Positions 1-13,846 of a DNA stretch of 64,000 bases are shown piece after piece. The notes under the pieces were generated by a model. That model was not told where the DNA came from. It made no database searches and saw nothing but the letters and a program-made list of their open reading frames with translations. The translations under genes were made by a program, and so were the position numbers. Each line of letters starts with the position of its first letter. Position 1 is the stretch's first letter. This DNA is from Glandiceps talaboti (lineage: Eukaryota; Hemichordata; Enteropneusta; Spengelidae): positions 28,794,681 to 28,858,680 of the forward strand of contig NC_135552.1 of NCBI RefSeq assembly GCF_964340395.1, in the 5' to 3' direction.

Positions 1-199
1 ATAGTAAGAACACAATCATCAGCGATGGTTAGCATGACTGTATTACCGTGGACGTCTTGTGTGCATCGACACCGATTCTCGTCACAGCACGTAGTCTTTT
101 CAAAACTTTTATTACTGTATATTGTCAACCAACATAGAACAAAAGGTACACCTTTGTACAAATTCGGATAATGGACTAAAAAGCCTTCAAGGCAGCGAT

Positions 200-297
200 C
201 ACTCGGAACAAAACAAACGACACAAAATGATGGACATTTTGAGGTAAATAAAGGCATCTAGCAGCTTTTACCACATCAGATTTTAATCAGATTGCAA
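200..297 (+). repeat. Dispersed repeat A, + copy
   Basis: About 98 bp (ATCACTCGGAACAAAACAAA at the start, TTTTAATCAGATTG at the end) is matched by the reverse complement of 32198-32292 with scattered substitutions. Elsewhere in 1-1600 I see no gene or strong repeat except a short CTAG-ended foldback near 910-1010. Confidence 0.6.
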
Positions 298-1616
298 TAG
301 CCCGTGCTTCCCACTGCCATTTAAGATATTTGATATAACACACCTGGGTATATAGGGATTTAAAACATTGACGCTGATAACAGAAAGAGTTGATAGCCGA
401 TGGGGAAAATTGAATGGAGGTCCACAAATCATTTTATACGAAACTTAGTCTTAGATTAGTCCATATAACTTGAAATTAACATACATTGAAAAGCACTTAT
501 ACATTTTAGTCACTCAGTTACAGAGTTTACTTCTGTCTTCTCGTTTGGCCAATTATATGATGATGATGTCATGACGACATAATGTGTATTGTCAATCTTT
601 CGACAGTCAGTAACACTCTACAGCATTCAGTAATATGTATATCCATGTATGTATGCATGATTCGATTACTTTCCCAATCTCACAGCTGGATCAACCACCC
701 GGCACCCTCAATAGTTGACACATCACCCTACGAAAAAAATACATTAAATACGAGACTGACAGGGTGCTTGTACCGTGCTTTTCTGACGGAGCTTTCAACC
801 ACATCTAAAATAAAACAAACGCAAACTTAAAGCAAACATTTAAACAAAAAAGATAAACATTACAGATACATGTATATTAATTGTGGCATTTGAAGAAGAT
901 GCTCTGAAGTTAGTCTAGAGGCTATCCATGGCTTCGAGTATCTTCTCACTTCTAGCTGAGGTGAAGAGAGATTTTGATATTCAAAGGCAGGGACAGGCTC
1001 TAGACTACTGAGAAGTCTGCCTCTCCGTTTTCTGATCATGCATTCTACCTATTAAAATAGCCCAATGGTATAACTGTAATTCGTTACATATGGGAATGAG
1101 TTAGCTTTCAACCTTGTTCAAGCAAGGTACATCGCTCAGTGAAAATCAAGAAAATGCAATTACATAAATTCATAAGTTCTCAAATTCCTGGCTGTAGCTT
1201 GATAGCGTCCGGTTTCTGTGGCTAAACTGTGTGACGACAATCTATATTTAGCGATTAATTTCTTAAAATGCAGTGGTATGGGCTCGGATCACTATTATCT
1301 GAGGTCTAGTCTACAATGATAGTCTGTAAGATACCGACGTGTTGTGCCGCCATATCAGCTACTAGTATTCGTGGTGTTACCGTGACGTGTGAAGAGCAGG
1401 TCCATGCGATGAAAGCGGAACGACACGACGTCTTTCGTGAACGACGCCATAGTAGAATTTATGAATATGTCCATACGTCTGGATGAATTTGAAAAGTCTC
1501 TGCCATTCTCAGGATTCACGCTTGTCTTCCTGTTATAATAGAAGGCAGTTTACCTGAAACAGACGTATCTCGACAAAAAATCCTACAAACAGCTACATTA
1601 TTTTTATTGTTATGAT

Positions 1617-1772
1617 TAGGTTGATATCAGTTTCTGCACCCACTATTTCTTGCGAGACTTCACGATTTTCGCGATTTTATTTTATTTTTTTCTCGAATAC
1701 GTAAAAGAAAAGTTTAGGGTCGGCGTGAAAAACTATAGGTGGGGTCGGGTAACCGGAACCAAACAACTTTTT
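1617..1772 (-). repeat. Dispersed repeat B, - copy
   Basis: Reverse complement of the repeats at 36185-36400 and 36590-36795. Shared blocks include GTTTGGTTCCGGTTACCC, CCCACCTA, GACCCTAAACTTT and GTGAAGTCTYRCGAGAAA. Confidence 0.65.
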
Positions 1773-1867
1773 TTCTTTGGCCTTATATGTGAAATTGTAT
1801 CATTTTCAATGGATGATTTTTAGCACAACTGAACTGAGGTTCAGTAGTGCTATAGGGATCGCCCGGC

Positions 1868-1890
1868 GTCTGTCTGTCTGTCTGTCTGTA

Positions 1891-1959
<69 letters not shown>

Positions 1960-1969
1960 CTCCCTGTGT

Positions 1970-2031
<62 letters not shown>
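1868..2031 (+). repeat. (TCTG)n then (TG)n microsatellite
   Basis: About 90 bp of TCTG units followed by about 66 bp of TG. It lies inside repeat C and gives spurious Cys/Val and Thr/His ORFs. Confidence 0.95.
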
Positions 2032-2034
<3 letters not shown>

Positions 2035-2365
2035 CAACTTAAAGTCAAAAACCGCTGAACCGATTGCCATGATATTTGGTGGGTCCATTACCTTGGGTGT
2101 CTAGTTGGGAAATTGTTCAAATCAAAATGATCGCATCACAGGTGTGTGATTTGGGTAAAAAATGTGATTTTTGGTCAAAAAACTTAAACTCAGAAACTAC
2201 AGGGCAGATTGGTGCGAAATTTGGTGGGGATGTAAAGTAAGATTTGTTCATGACATGATGATTCCATCAGTGATATGCAAATTAGGGCTAAAAATGTGTC
2301 TTTTTGGTTAAAAATCTATACTTCCAAAACTACTGAGCAGATTGGGCTGAAATTTAATGGGAATG

Positions 2366-2368
<3 letters not shown>

Positions 2369-2440
<72 letters not shown>
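2369..2440. mobile_element. Poly(T)-C-poly(A) insertion with 14-bp target duplication
   Basis: 41 T, one C and 30 A are flanked by identical copies of TAATGGGAATGCAT at 2355-2368 and 2441-2454. The related copy of repeat C near 35295 has this site uninterrupted. It looks like a retro-insertion made only of two opposed poly(A) tails. Confidence 0.65.
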
Positions 2441-2442
<2 letters not shown>

Positions 2443-4892
2443 ATGGGAATGCATCTAGGGATGTATGGATGAAGAAATATTAACCATACAACCATGACCA
2501 CGCCCATAGCAACAGCCAAACGGTCGTGTATTTCAAAGATAACAACAGGAATAAACATTCAAAAAACGTATGTAAATTTGCCTAGCAACAAGACCACGCC
2601 CATAGCAACAGCCAAATAATCACATATATTGCAAAGATAACGGGGAATAATAGACAATTGAATAAACTTTCAAAAAATGTATGTAAATATGCCTAGCAAC
2701 AAGACCGCGCCCATAGCAACAGCCAAATGATCACGTATATTGCAAAGATAATACCAGGAATTCATACACAAGTGAACAAAAACATACAAAAATGTATGCA
2801 AATATATCTAACAACATGACCACGCCCATAGCAACAGCCAAATAATAGCATATATCGTAAAGATAGCTACATGGTTGGCTAGGCAACTGGATAGTCATTC
2901 ACCAAATGAACACTTATTGTTAGCATGGACTACCATATGGATAAACATTTTTAAAAACTGTACAGTTGTGCTACAATGCCATTGGCGGTATTTTTTATGG
3001 TCGCGAACCATCCATCGAATTGAATGTAAGCTTTATCAGTTAAGAGAGAAAGATTATCTGAGATAATATTATGACAGTGTGACAAGGCATTTGATTACAT
3101 TCTCTCAAGGCGGGCATATTGTTTCACCTGACGCAACGAAAAATAATTCGTGGTGCGTCTCGGCTCGTGTCGTAAAGTAGCCCGTGGTTTCACGACGATC
3201 ACTGGATTCTTGTATCCCAAACTAGATCCACGACAGTTTCACGGTTAACATAGTTTTAAACCCAATAATTGATGTCCATCATTCGTTCTGATAAAAATAA
3301 TAGGACGTTAGTGTTGTTCTATTGTCAACTTTCAGTTTATCACACCAGTTGCTAGAACAAAAGACGATGTCACACGGTACTAAAGAGCAGGGTTACCATG
3401 GCAATATTGAGCTAGTTAATGGTACGAGGAAATGAGTACATCCTATTATCCGTATATCGTCCCGAAGTGGTACGTACATAGAAACACTAATGTGTAGTTA
3501 ATTTTAATATCTGTATAGATACATCCTCTTTGTGTATTGATTAACATTAAAACAGATCCATGCCAGTGTTAGTTCCACTTCCAGCAACCATGACTGGTAT
3601 TGATTGGACGAAAATAAGTCTCTATAAGGTATACGGGTGTATGGTATATATTGTGATAACTTGAGTGTCCGGTATTTCTGAGCCGGGATTTGGAAATTAT
3701 AATGAGCTGGAGTTTCAAGATATTTTAAACAAAACTGGCTCATAGCCTGAATGGTGAGTAATTTCGAGGGACGTAGCTCCTACTCGATTCCCCGAGGCAG
3801 TTGTAGGTAAACCATTCACTTGATCATCTCATGAGAAGCCGCAGGGTGGTTATCTGTGTCCATCTACATTTGGAAATGCTGTGTTGCAACATATGTGTAG
3901 TGTAGCGGTGAGCTTGACTAAGAATCATGATTTGAGGACTTGCTGACTGGTTTATTGTTGCTATGGTAAGTTCTGATCCTGATTCTTGTGTTTCATTACA
4001 ATATGCGTACGCCCCCCCCCCCTTTCACCATGCTCGGGTGCAATTCACATTTAAAAAATCGTACCATTAAGTCTGAGTGAATTTTTAAACCTTCTCAAAA
4101 CCGTAGCTATGCATTTCTACTCTGCTTTGTAGGCACGCGCTGTACGATATCTGCAAGATATATAGGCCTAAAAACAAGCAATATATTGTACTCTGATAAA
4201 ATATGATAGTTAATATGTTATGAAAATAAATGACTGTTCGATAAACGTGCCCTTCTGAAACCTCAAAATACCTCTGTTGATAAGAACATAGCACAAGGCA
4301 AAAGAGAACGAAAGGTTACATTCATCCTGAGGCGAAAAAAAGAGGGATTGTTTGTTGTAAGATTGTAAGGAACTGTTGATAATTCATTTGTGTGTGTGTG
4401 TGTGTGTGTGTGGGGGGGGGGGGTGGGGTTATATTTTTTTTCAACAACAGCAAAGATACACAATACCCCATGTGTTATTTACGAGTTTTCATGATTTAGT
4501 GTCGTTGTAGCATCAATGCAATCCATCATTATGAAATATAACCGTACATGGTTGTCGAAATGAGTGCTCTACTGAGTGTACATGTACCATATGTTTATTA
4601 GTGATAACATTATATCACCTGCGTAGATGACACTTAACGATATACTACACCAACTCAACATATATCCATTAAATTAAATCGATTGATCTCGGTATTAAAC
4701 ATGAGTCGGCAAAATGGTCTTCTTCTTTGTCACCAAGTATCCATTTATAATTTTCAGTATGTTATAATGTGTTCGGTCGTACATAATCGAAATAATGCCC
4801 ATGATTTTACATGTTGACCTAAAATCTCTTTGCATTGCTGTGTTTGTAGCTTTGTTGTAAATATCACATAGGCTGAAACTGTAAGACTAGTT

Positions 4893-4980
4893 TTCGCTAC
4901 TACACTATTCCGCTATCCTAAAATGACATTTGATTTTTTTTGTAAATTTTCGCTATGGAATAGCGTAGTAGCGTGAAGTC
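4893..4980. mobile_element. Short foldback/MITE-like hairpin
   Basis: Left arm CGCTACTACACTATTCCGCT pairs with right arm TGGAATAGCGTAGTAGCG; an AT-rich spacer of about 35 bp separates them. No coding capacity. Confidence 0.55.
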
Positions 4981-4999
4981 TACTGGTAGGCTAAGCGTA

Positions 5000-5050
5000 A
5001 TCTGGATGCCAACGTGGTCTTTAACGATACCGTATAGGTACTAGACTAGC
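5000..5050 (-). mobile_element. CTAG-type MITE fragment (partial copy)
   Basis: CTGGATGCCAACGTGGTCTT is the reverse complement of the segment at about 9804-9825. Other pieces of the same family are at 6160-6232 and 9750-9830. Confidence 0.4.
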
Positions 5051-5690
5051 TAAGAGAGGCTAGCCAAGTAAATTCTATTCGTAATCCAGAACGATTTCCA
5101 TGAGTTCCCAATCACAACAATGAATCAACAATCATCCAACAATTACATTACGTAAGCCATACACAGATTACTTTGAAGAAATCAAACCAAGTTTATGACT
5201 CGTCTTTCTGTAAATCTTTTGTGTCAGTTACCCAAAAATTCATGTCATCCTGAACTACACTGTGCCCTACATTTTGGTTAGGTCAGACTGTCCTTCAAAA
5301 TGTCAGGAATTGTATGGAAGATTATGAACTGCATTGCAGTTTGTCCTGCTAGTAAATGTGATACAGGTTTCAGAAGTCAAGAGAATGAAAAGGCCTTTGT
5401 CAGACTCTTGTCCCGACGTACTCTGTCTGCAAGCAGGACCGTACATTTATACGTATAAACTAAAAGATAACTTACATCCATGCAATGGTTTTGGTACATA
5501 TTCACCCACTGCAACTATTCAACGGAATAGATGGTGTTCGTCCATGTAGTTTACATTAGTTTAATCAGACATATGCAAACACCGCAAGTATTGATATTGC
5601 AATAAAAAGTGGTAAAGTGTTGCCACAACCACGCACTCTAGCGTTCCAAAGCTTCGAGTAGTGCATACTTCAAGAAATTTCCCATTTTAG

Positions 5691-5774
5691 AGAATAGAAT
5701 AGAATAGAATAGAATAGAATAGAATAGAATAGAATAGAATAGAATAGAATAGAACAGAACAGAACAGAACAGAA
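5691..5774 (+). repeat. (AGAAT)n pentanucleotide microsatellite
   Basis: About 16 units of AGAAT, with the last few mutated to AGAAC. The surrounding 5.8-8.9 kb shows no recognised gene. Confidence 0.95.
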
Positions 5775-6159
5775 TTGGATTTCAAGCTATCGTGACATAG
5801 ACTTGGCCTTTAGAGTTGTATGAATTGTGCTGCATTCTATCGTAGCTCAGTATACAGTGTTCTCCCCTCTACAGAAAAACATGGTCTTGCCAATCTAGAG
5901 TTCTGTCGTACCTCAAAGGTGTTCTACCATCATCGTGTCCAAAATCCTTATCGTTCGTCAAGTTCATTGTTCTTGTGTCTATGTGATGAGTATTTAAAGC
6001 TTGTGCTTGAACCGTGCGCTGAAGACGTACATATTTAATGCGAAACTATGCATATTGTTTGTACTACTGATATGTAAATCATTATGTTAATTAGATGTCG
6101 TCAATGCTATCTATCCAAGCTCAGACCACTATAGAGAATAGTTTTCAGATCTGGCTAGG

Positions 6160-6232
6160 CTAGTAGTCTAGTGCTGTCATTCATCGAATCTCAAGATCTC
6201 TCTTTACGAAATTGACATCCAGACTATTAGCC
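6160..6232 (+). mobile_element. CTAG-type MITE, copy
   Basis: AGTCTAGTGCTGTCATTCAT through GACATCCAGACTATTAG: inverted AGTCTAG / CCAGACT ends and similar interior to 9750-9830. Confidence 0.5.
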
Positions 6233-9010
6233 TAAAGACTTGTCGTTGATTTTCAAATCATTTCCAATTGAGGATCTCTATTGAAAGCCAAACGACATGT
6301 CTCTGGGCTATGATAATGGTATAAAGAAAGGTAAACTTACGAAGACCAAAATATAATGTGATTACTTATCTCACTCACCTAAACAAGCTCAACACAATGA
6401 ATTTACATATTGACGAATTGGGTGGGCGCAGTGCTATTGCAACTAAAAATATAATCACGATTAATTTCAATTTACAAGGAGATGTCAACCAAACTTTTTT
6501 CGTGGAAGTTTCTAGAAGCCAACTTGTTATTGTGACATATAACTGTATGTTGAACTACTAGCCAATATCATGAATGTAGCATGTGCGCATGCCCACTTCG
6601 GCAACAATGTAGGGGGATAGGTCATGGATTATTTTTAGGAATCAGACACAATGAGAATATCCTGATTTCAACATAACAATGACTTTCACTGAAGTAGATA
6701 AATCTAACGATAATGAATACACCCTGATGTTATCACCAGTAGCACTTACTACAAACACTTCAATTCAGATCGAATGCTCGATCGACAGTGTTGTGAAAGA
6801 CTGAAATATCGGGTGAGAAAGATGTACTCATAAGCGCGGTTCGGTCATGATGGTAGTTGTCAACGGAAGTGCTCTTCATAGAATCCGAGAGGTAGCTGTT
6901 ATTGTTGTTGTGGATATCCGTTCATAAATGCAGCCCTCATCGAAACCATCCTTTGATGAGAAGAGCCGTGCCGTTTCATGATAAAAGATTTGACCATTAT
7001 CGCATCATAAACATAAGGACAAGACATCCAATTTAAACCACCGTTTTATTGGTATTGATCCTGGGTCATCACCTGGCTTCTGCCGTTAGTCGGTATAAAG
7101 TTGACGGTGTTTTTTTGAAGGGTACTGTAACACGCAGGGTGTTCCATAAATAAATTATGACTTGTTTGCATATTCAATAAACCATAATCATAAAAATTCC
7201 GTCATATATGGGGGGTATGTACATGTATATAAACCACTGTCAAAGAGTACGTTACGGTAGTACGCTGGATGCCTTATTATTGGCAACTTGAACAGAGACT
7301 GTAAGCACTGATTGAGTCACGTTGACATTGAAAAGAGAACAACCGAACACTACTGACTGAAGCAGGTATATAATATTAATTTAAATTGCTGTCACGCTTT
7401 ATTTTTTCCCTTCTTGTAAACTTAAGAAAGAGTATATGTGAGAGTTCGCTAACATTTGCAAATTTTTAATTTAAGGAGCGGTGTGTCCTTCAAGTTCGAG
7501 GACGGGAGTTTTGATTGTTCACTCGTTAGAGTATCTATGTCTTGTTTAGGCTTGTCACCTCGCGTACTCATTGAGTGCACTTCATACACTTGTACAAGCA
7601 GGCCAAGGCAATGTAACCAGACAGTGAGAATTGAATGAGTCATACGTTTATGTAAAAGTTGACAACTAAACATAAAATCATGTGCTGTTTTTGTTTTTGT
7701 TTTTACTAACTATCAAATATTGGCGTAGTGTTCCGTATCAAAAGCTTAATTTGCTCTCCTGGTCCGACCTGACTATTTTTTGAGTAACTCATTCTGTGCT
7801 AAAACACCATAAAAGATGGAGTACATCTCACCTGATCATTTTATTCGGAAAACATCGTAACTTTTTTATTAAAAAGACCTTGGCTTGTTTCTTTACCTTT
7901 GAGTTCTGGTTCGGACGTAAAAAGGGGTTGTAGAAAACACAGCGGTGTCTCGTGAGCAATTAACATCCGTCGAACCATGAGCTAATTAGTACATATCCAT
8001 GGTCGAACCAAGGCTTTTGTTGAACGAATGAATGAATCATACATAGTCATAGCCCTCGTCTCCACGGTTGAGTGATATTCAATTAGACTGGACATGGTAA
8101 TTAGGGAAGCGTCAATTCCCTTTTTGTATTTGCTCATTTGTATGCAAGGTCGCTAGACAGGATGACACATTTTGAAGCTAAACTTCACCTGTCCGATATA
8201 TTCGTCAGTTTCTCGGATTTGGTATTCTTTGTTGATTCTCGGCAAAGACAGGTATAAATACCAACCTCTGTGATGCCAACCCACGGCTACTTAAAGTGTT
8301 CGTACTAGTTTGATAGTTTATATTGACTGTATAGTTTTTGTGACCCGTGCTAAGTAAGTTCATGTTTCCCAGCCTGGGTTCCCAATAGTTATGGAATTTC
8401 TCTTGGATATGTGAATGGAAAAGTAGAGGTGGGGAATCCGGGGCAAAGTTTACGTCCGTGCATGAACTTTGTACTGGTGTATGAACAGGTAGAAGCCGGG
8501 GATAGAAGTCGCCGTCAGGTACGACGGGACGCATGACAGCTTACATGTATTTCGAATTCTTGAAGTGTTAATTTATCAGCATTCATGTCAGTGTCTTGAA
8601 AGACTATTTATGGGTGCGTCATTTAACAATCGCTACAACCCTTCACCTACTTTCGGATGCACGTGTGGTTTCCACGGTCTCGTCATCAGCGCCCTCACAG
8701 GGAGAGACACCTTCCGTAAACAAAAAGGTGTGACTCATCTATACTGAGACTGCAATAATCCCAGAGAGGAAATGCTCATACGTAATGTTTCAGGTATTCA
8801 GCTAAATATAAAATAGGTAGAAAAGTTATATTTTATGTTATTCATTGTTTTTCTGTCTGGCTTGACTCAACAGGAATTGAGGTTATTACAATAAGAACAG
8901 CACCGGCCTACACCGAACGGGGAAACAAGAAGGAAACTTGAAGAAAACTTGTGTTATCACGTATACATATCTAGTATCTACAGACATTGGCCAGAACATT
9001 ATAAGCAATC

Positions 9011-9194
9011 ATGGCTCTGTACAATGAAACACATCCAGACGTTTCTGTCACCGGAGAACCATCATACCACGTTATGAACACGTCAGGGGGAAACGTTATG
9101 AACACGTCAGGGGGCAACTACTCATTGACACCTGTCGGAATGCCTGTTATGAAGTGTTTTCCAGGCATCTATCCAGCCAGGCTGTACATTAGAG
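9011..9194 (+). CDS. SLC51A-like: OST-alpha exon 1 (residues 1-61)
   Basis: Starts at ATG in a fair Kozak context and ends at AG|GTACTT, phase 1. It codes an extracellular-type N terminus with sequons at N5, N23, N31 and N36. An 8-residue unit (VMNTSGGN) is duplicated in tandem by a 24-bp DNA repeat at about 9072-9119. Confidence 0.75.
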
Positions 9195-12100
9195 GTACTT
9201 TTTGCTCTTTTACATGCCTTTTTTAAATGTAAAGAATTTGTTTACACTTATTCTGTTAATAGTGTAATTTCTTTTAGTTCAGACAGTCAGTACAGCGACA
9301 TGTCGAAACAACCGAAACAGACCGACAAATAGACAGACATGCAGACAGAGAGACAGATATACACCATTTGATATAAAATCCAAGCTCATCTCGTCATTTC
9401 GACTATCTTATTTGTTTAGGTAACCCAATAACAATTTATAGGTGTAACGTGACGACTTGTCTGTTTCATCCGTGTGTTCATCGCAAAATAAATATACAGT
9501 TTCATGTCGTGTGTTTACATCCTATTCAAATAGTGTACATTTCTTTCACAGGTACATATATATATCGTAGGCAAATACTCGAACTCAGTGATACAGTGTG
9601 TTTGACGAAAAGGTTTCTCATTACCTCTAACATTTCAATCCGAACTTGTCATCCCTTTTGTGGCATTATTAATGTGGCTAATAAAAATCGCTTGTGGCTA
9701 CAGAAAATCATTTTGATTTTTGCCACAGATGTAACGTGTAGCCAATGTAGCCATAGTCTAGTGCTATCCCTCATCGCATCTTGTAGATCTCTCCACACGG
9801 TTTAGAGACCACGTTAGCATCCAGACTAGTGTACCCACTGGATATTTTATTCTGCTACACTCGTTAAATATCTAGAGACAGAATGTAGGGGAGTCACATA
9901 TCCAACAAGAAGACAGGCTAAACGTATGACTGATACACTTGGAATCCTAGCTAGTGCTAAACCCTGACTGAGACTTATTCTCCAACAATGTACTACTTTG
10001 TATATTAAATCTCAGACCACTTTACACGACTGTTGTCCCCTTCACGTGTATCAATTATTACCCAAGGGGTGTGTGTATGCCCGTATTTTATGTGTAAATA
10101 TGATTTACGGCGAATTATAAATACCTGTATATCTTGTATGTTTCGAATCGATGTAATACCACCAAGGTAACGCAAGAATGCAAACCATTGATAGAAATTC
10201 TTTCATTTGTGTATAACGTACAGAAAAAGGAACAGAATGTCGTGATGTGATAGTCTGAATGAGGCTAGTCCAGTAAGTTAATCCACATAGTCCGGCGGAC
10301 AGGGCTAGTTTACGTCGAAAGACGTGCGTGTCCGCGTGTATAACCGTGACGTACATGTATAATACGTAGGCCTAAAAATATTACATTTCGCAACTCATGT
10401 ATTTAAGTAATCCATACTTGTAGTCGTACAGTTTATGTTGTGTTAATTTAATCAAAGTCAAAGTGAAAGCGAGTCAATGTAGTTTACACAAGGTCCAGAT
10501 TATACCGTCGGTACAACTAAAGTTGTTGTCGAAATTACTGCCATAAAATTTTATATAAAATGAGTGATTTTTGAAAGAAACACCCTCTTGAAATATCAAA
10601 CCTTTCATAAATCGAGATATTTGTCTATATATTTTTCAACAGTTTGGGAAACAGAACATATCATTATGGTTAGCATTGCCGTTCTACTTACTGCCATTGT
10701 TATTGCCATTTTCTTGGACTCGTTCGTGTTTTTAACTGCTCAGATTCCACTGAAAAGACGGAGAAGTAGAATCCTATGGATTATGGGTATTTATCCAGTA
10801 AGTATCACTTAAATTCCATTTCACTACCTGAAACTGAAGGTAAACCTTTTTATAACCTTAGCTCAGATTTTTTGACTCAATGATATACTATTCGCTTATA
10901 CAAATGATCAAAATTCAGTTCGCTTATATTTTTGGTTAATTTTGTTGTGTACTAGAACTTTAATTTGACACTTATTAAGCCCCAATACAAATTGTAGATT
11001 TCAACTTTGCTATACGCAATTCTACCATGCGAAAACTACTTCCTCGGTGAAGGTTCTCAACCATGATATAATGTCAGAATTTTTTTCCGGTACCACATAG
11101 TTTGAGACAGAAATTTTGTTTTAAAATTCATCCATGTTAAAGGAACTTATTTGATTTCGGATAAAAAGTAGCCTATATACTATTTTAATGTTGTATCGTA
11201 TAATAAATAATGACTTATCTTTTCCCCTAAAGGTTTTTGCATTGTCGTCGTTGATGGCGCTGTTCATTCCGCGAGCAAGTATCATTACCAGTTTCACTGC
11301 TTCAGTGTAAGTATTATTCAGTGTATGAAATAAACAAATATTTCAGATTTAGTGTGCTTAGCCTCCTACCTTGCTGTAGTAGATGATTACAAAAATGACT
11401 TGAATGTCTGACAAGTGTCGCACCACAGTTTGCTTATTTGGCACAGCCCAGTGTTCTTATCTTGCTCGGACTCCAACAACTTGAATGCTGTTTGTTCCGA
11501 ATATTTTATTCCAGCATTGTCCAGTCACGCAGGCTCTTGTAAAGAATTTGACTAACAGAAATTCTGCTAATTCTATCGTTGATTTGTTTGAATTTAATCA
11601 ACATCTTTATGATCTTGCTAACAGGCACATATGCGAATGTAGTCTGTTGTGTCGGATTGTACAAACACGCGACCACCCTACCCTTTTACTTATATTTGTC
11701 ATCTATATAAATTCTAGGTACTTATCTGTGACCTTGTATCAGTTCATGTTGTTGATCTTCGATTATTTTGGTGGTTTTTCTGCAATGGTAATGATGTTGA
11801 AAGGAGAGAAGATGATGATTGGAACGCCACCAGTTCTGATTTTAATATGTTGTATTTTACCTAAAGTACGAGTTACAAAGTAAGTTATATTCCTATATTC
11901 CTTATATTTGGTCACAAATATATAAGATTTGTAGATTTCAAACTATTATTGAAACAACTCAGTAGTTTTTTCTTAAAAGTTTCTGCATCATAAATTTCGT
12001 CAAACTATACTGCTTTGATACACTTCTTACATTCAAAGTACCCCCTGGCCGGTAATACATCAGATCTAATATTTTTTATTTTTCTACAGAAATAGCATCA

Positions 12101-12376
12101 AATGGCTTCGAAGGTGTGTACTCCAAGTTGCCTTTGTTCGACCATTGGTTCTTTTCATATCAGCCGTAATGTGGGCAGATAACAGTGGTCTCTATACCGT
12201 AGGAAAAGTAAGTTAAAACTTGTATAGACAGATCAAGATTAATCATCAGCTTACCCAGTTTTGAGCTGGGCTTTCGACTCTCAAAATATTTCAAACCACA
12301 CAGATACACACGCATGCGCACGCACACACAGACAGACAGACAGACAGACACACACACACAGACACACACAGACACA

Positions 12377-12419
<43 letters not shown>

Positions 12420-13793
12420 TCATGATACGTATATAACAATCTGGCAAACCACACAAGTTGTGCCGTCAAGATGACCGTCGTTTATTGACAATGACATGGT
12501 TTTGGAACTTCTGTTGTCAGCAACTTGAAAGTGTCGTAATTTTATGGAGTCGAGGTATTGTTATTCTCCTTGTGATCTTGAATAATATTGGATGACTTAA
12601 GTATAATGTCTTTGATTTCCAGAAGTCCAGACACTTGTTTTATTAAAATTGATAGACGACTTTTGAACTCGTTTTCATCATAAACATATCCAACAAGCGT
12701 AGTATCAAATGTTAAATTTTCGCTGTTGTCGCTGGTAAAAACACAGTCTTTCGACTTGCTGAGTGTGTGACTCCGTTCACCTGTTCTATATTCATGGTAA
12801 AAATGGCGAGTGTAGTGGAATCACGGTCACGACACGGACCTTTTTAATAGTACGAACAGCAAACGAAAAGTCTTTAAGTATGTATCTAACCGATTTGTGT
12901 TTCGTTGTTCTTTGTAATCATAACATTTTGTATTCAATACTAAAAGTAATTAGCCTGATAGTGATCACATTAATTGCATCGAGAGACGTGTCAGTTGGAG
13001 ACACTTGTTGAGTATCTGTTTGACGTCACCCGTGTACACAGGTGAAGTTGTAAGAATAAAAGTGAACTCTGGAGCCGATTTATAACAAGTGTACATATAT
13101 TTATGTTTGCAGTTTTCGCCAAGAGATGCATTCTTGTACCTAAACATGATGAGTTTGGTGTCGACAGTGACAGCGTTTCAGTGCATTGTCATCCTATTCA
13201 AAGTCACAAAAGAACCGCTCAAAAATTACATGATCGTACCGAAGTTCTTCAGTGTCCAGCTTGCATTGATATTTAGCAACTTACAAAGTGTCATCATCGG
13301 CATGCTGATTGGTGCAGGCAAGATCCCATGTTCTAGTACGTGGTCCCGTCCAATGACCGGTCAATGTAAGTGTTACTTTTGCCGATGTTAGACCCCATCC
13401 TCTATCTCTCTCCCCCACCACACCCTACCACCATAACCCTATCCCAGCCGCTGTGAAATCGTCGTGGCGGCAATGCTGTTTTATATATGTCTAGTTCACC
13501 AGTTCCATATTCATTTACAGTCAGTTGTGTCAGACATCACCCAAACGGTGCACACATGTTTTCCATCTTTGATTCTTCAATGTGGGTAAATAAGGACACG
13601 TCGATCCCCGAACCGACTCATTCCAAATGAATACAAAAGTCTACATGGGCAAAAAGGAAAGAAGTTAACTTACCCCCAAATTGTATCTAGATCTGGTGGA
13701 TCGTGGAAATTGGCGCTTTATAAATTCTCTGACTGACTGACTGACTGACTGACTGACTGACTGACTGACTGACTGACTGATTGATTGATTGAC

Positions 13794-13846
<53 letters not shown>

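Larger units (their letters stand above)
1815..3010 (+). repeat. Dispersed microsatellite-bearing repeat C, copy 1
   Basis: Begins with an imperfect hairpin (AGCACAACTGAACTGAGGTT / CAGTAGTGCT), followed by TCTG and TG microsatellites, then diverged internal units with ACTACTGAGCAGATTGG and with ACCACGCCCATAGCAACAGC (several copies), and ends near GTGCTACAATGCCATTGG. The same order recurs at 34808-36160 and 42070-42785. It has no ORF of its own and looks non-autonomous. Confidence 0.75.

Noticed and set aside
1777-2088. Cys/Val/Ser and Thr/His ORFs over TG and TCTG repeats (also at 12160, 30150, 33422, 34769, 42027)
   Set aside because: They are translations of microsatellites on both strands and several frames.
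8205-8534. 109-codon ORF on the - strand upstream of OST-alpha
   Set aside because: No family resemblance, no splice or promoter signs; likely chance.
8665-8700. Hammerhead-like CTGATGA...GAAAC on the - strand
   Set aside because: The sequence between does not form stem II, and no stem III with a NUH site follows.
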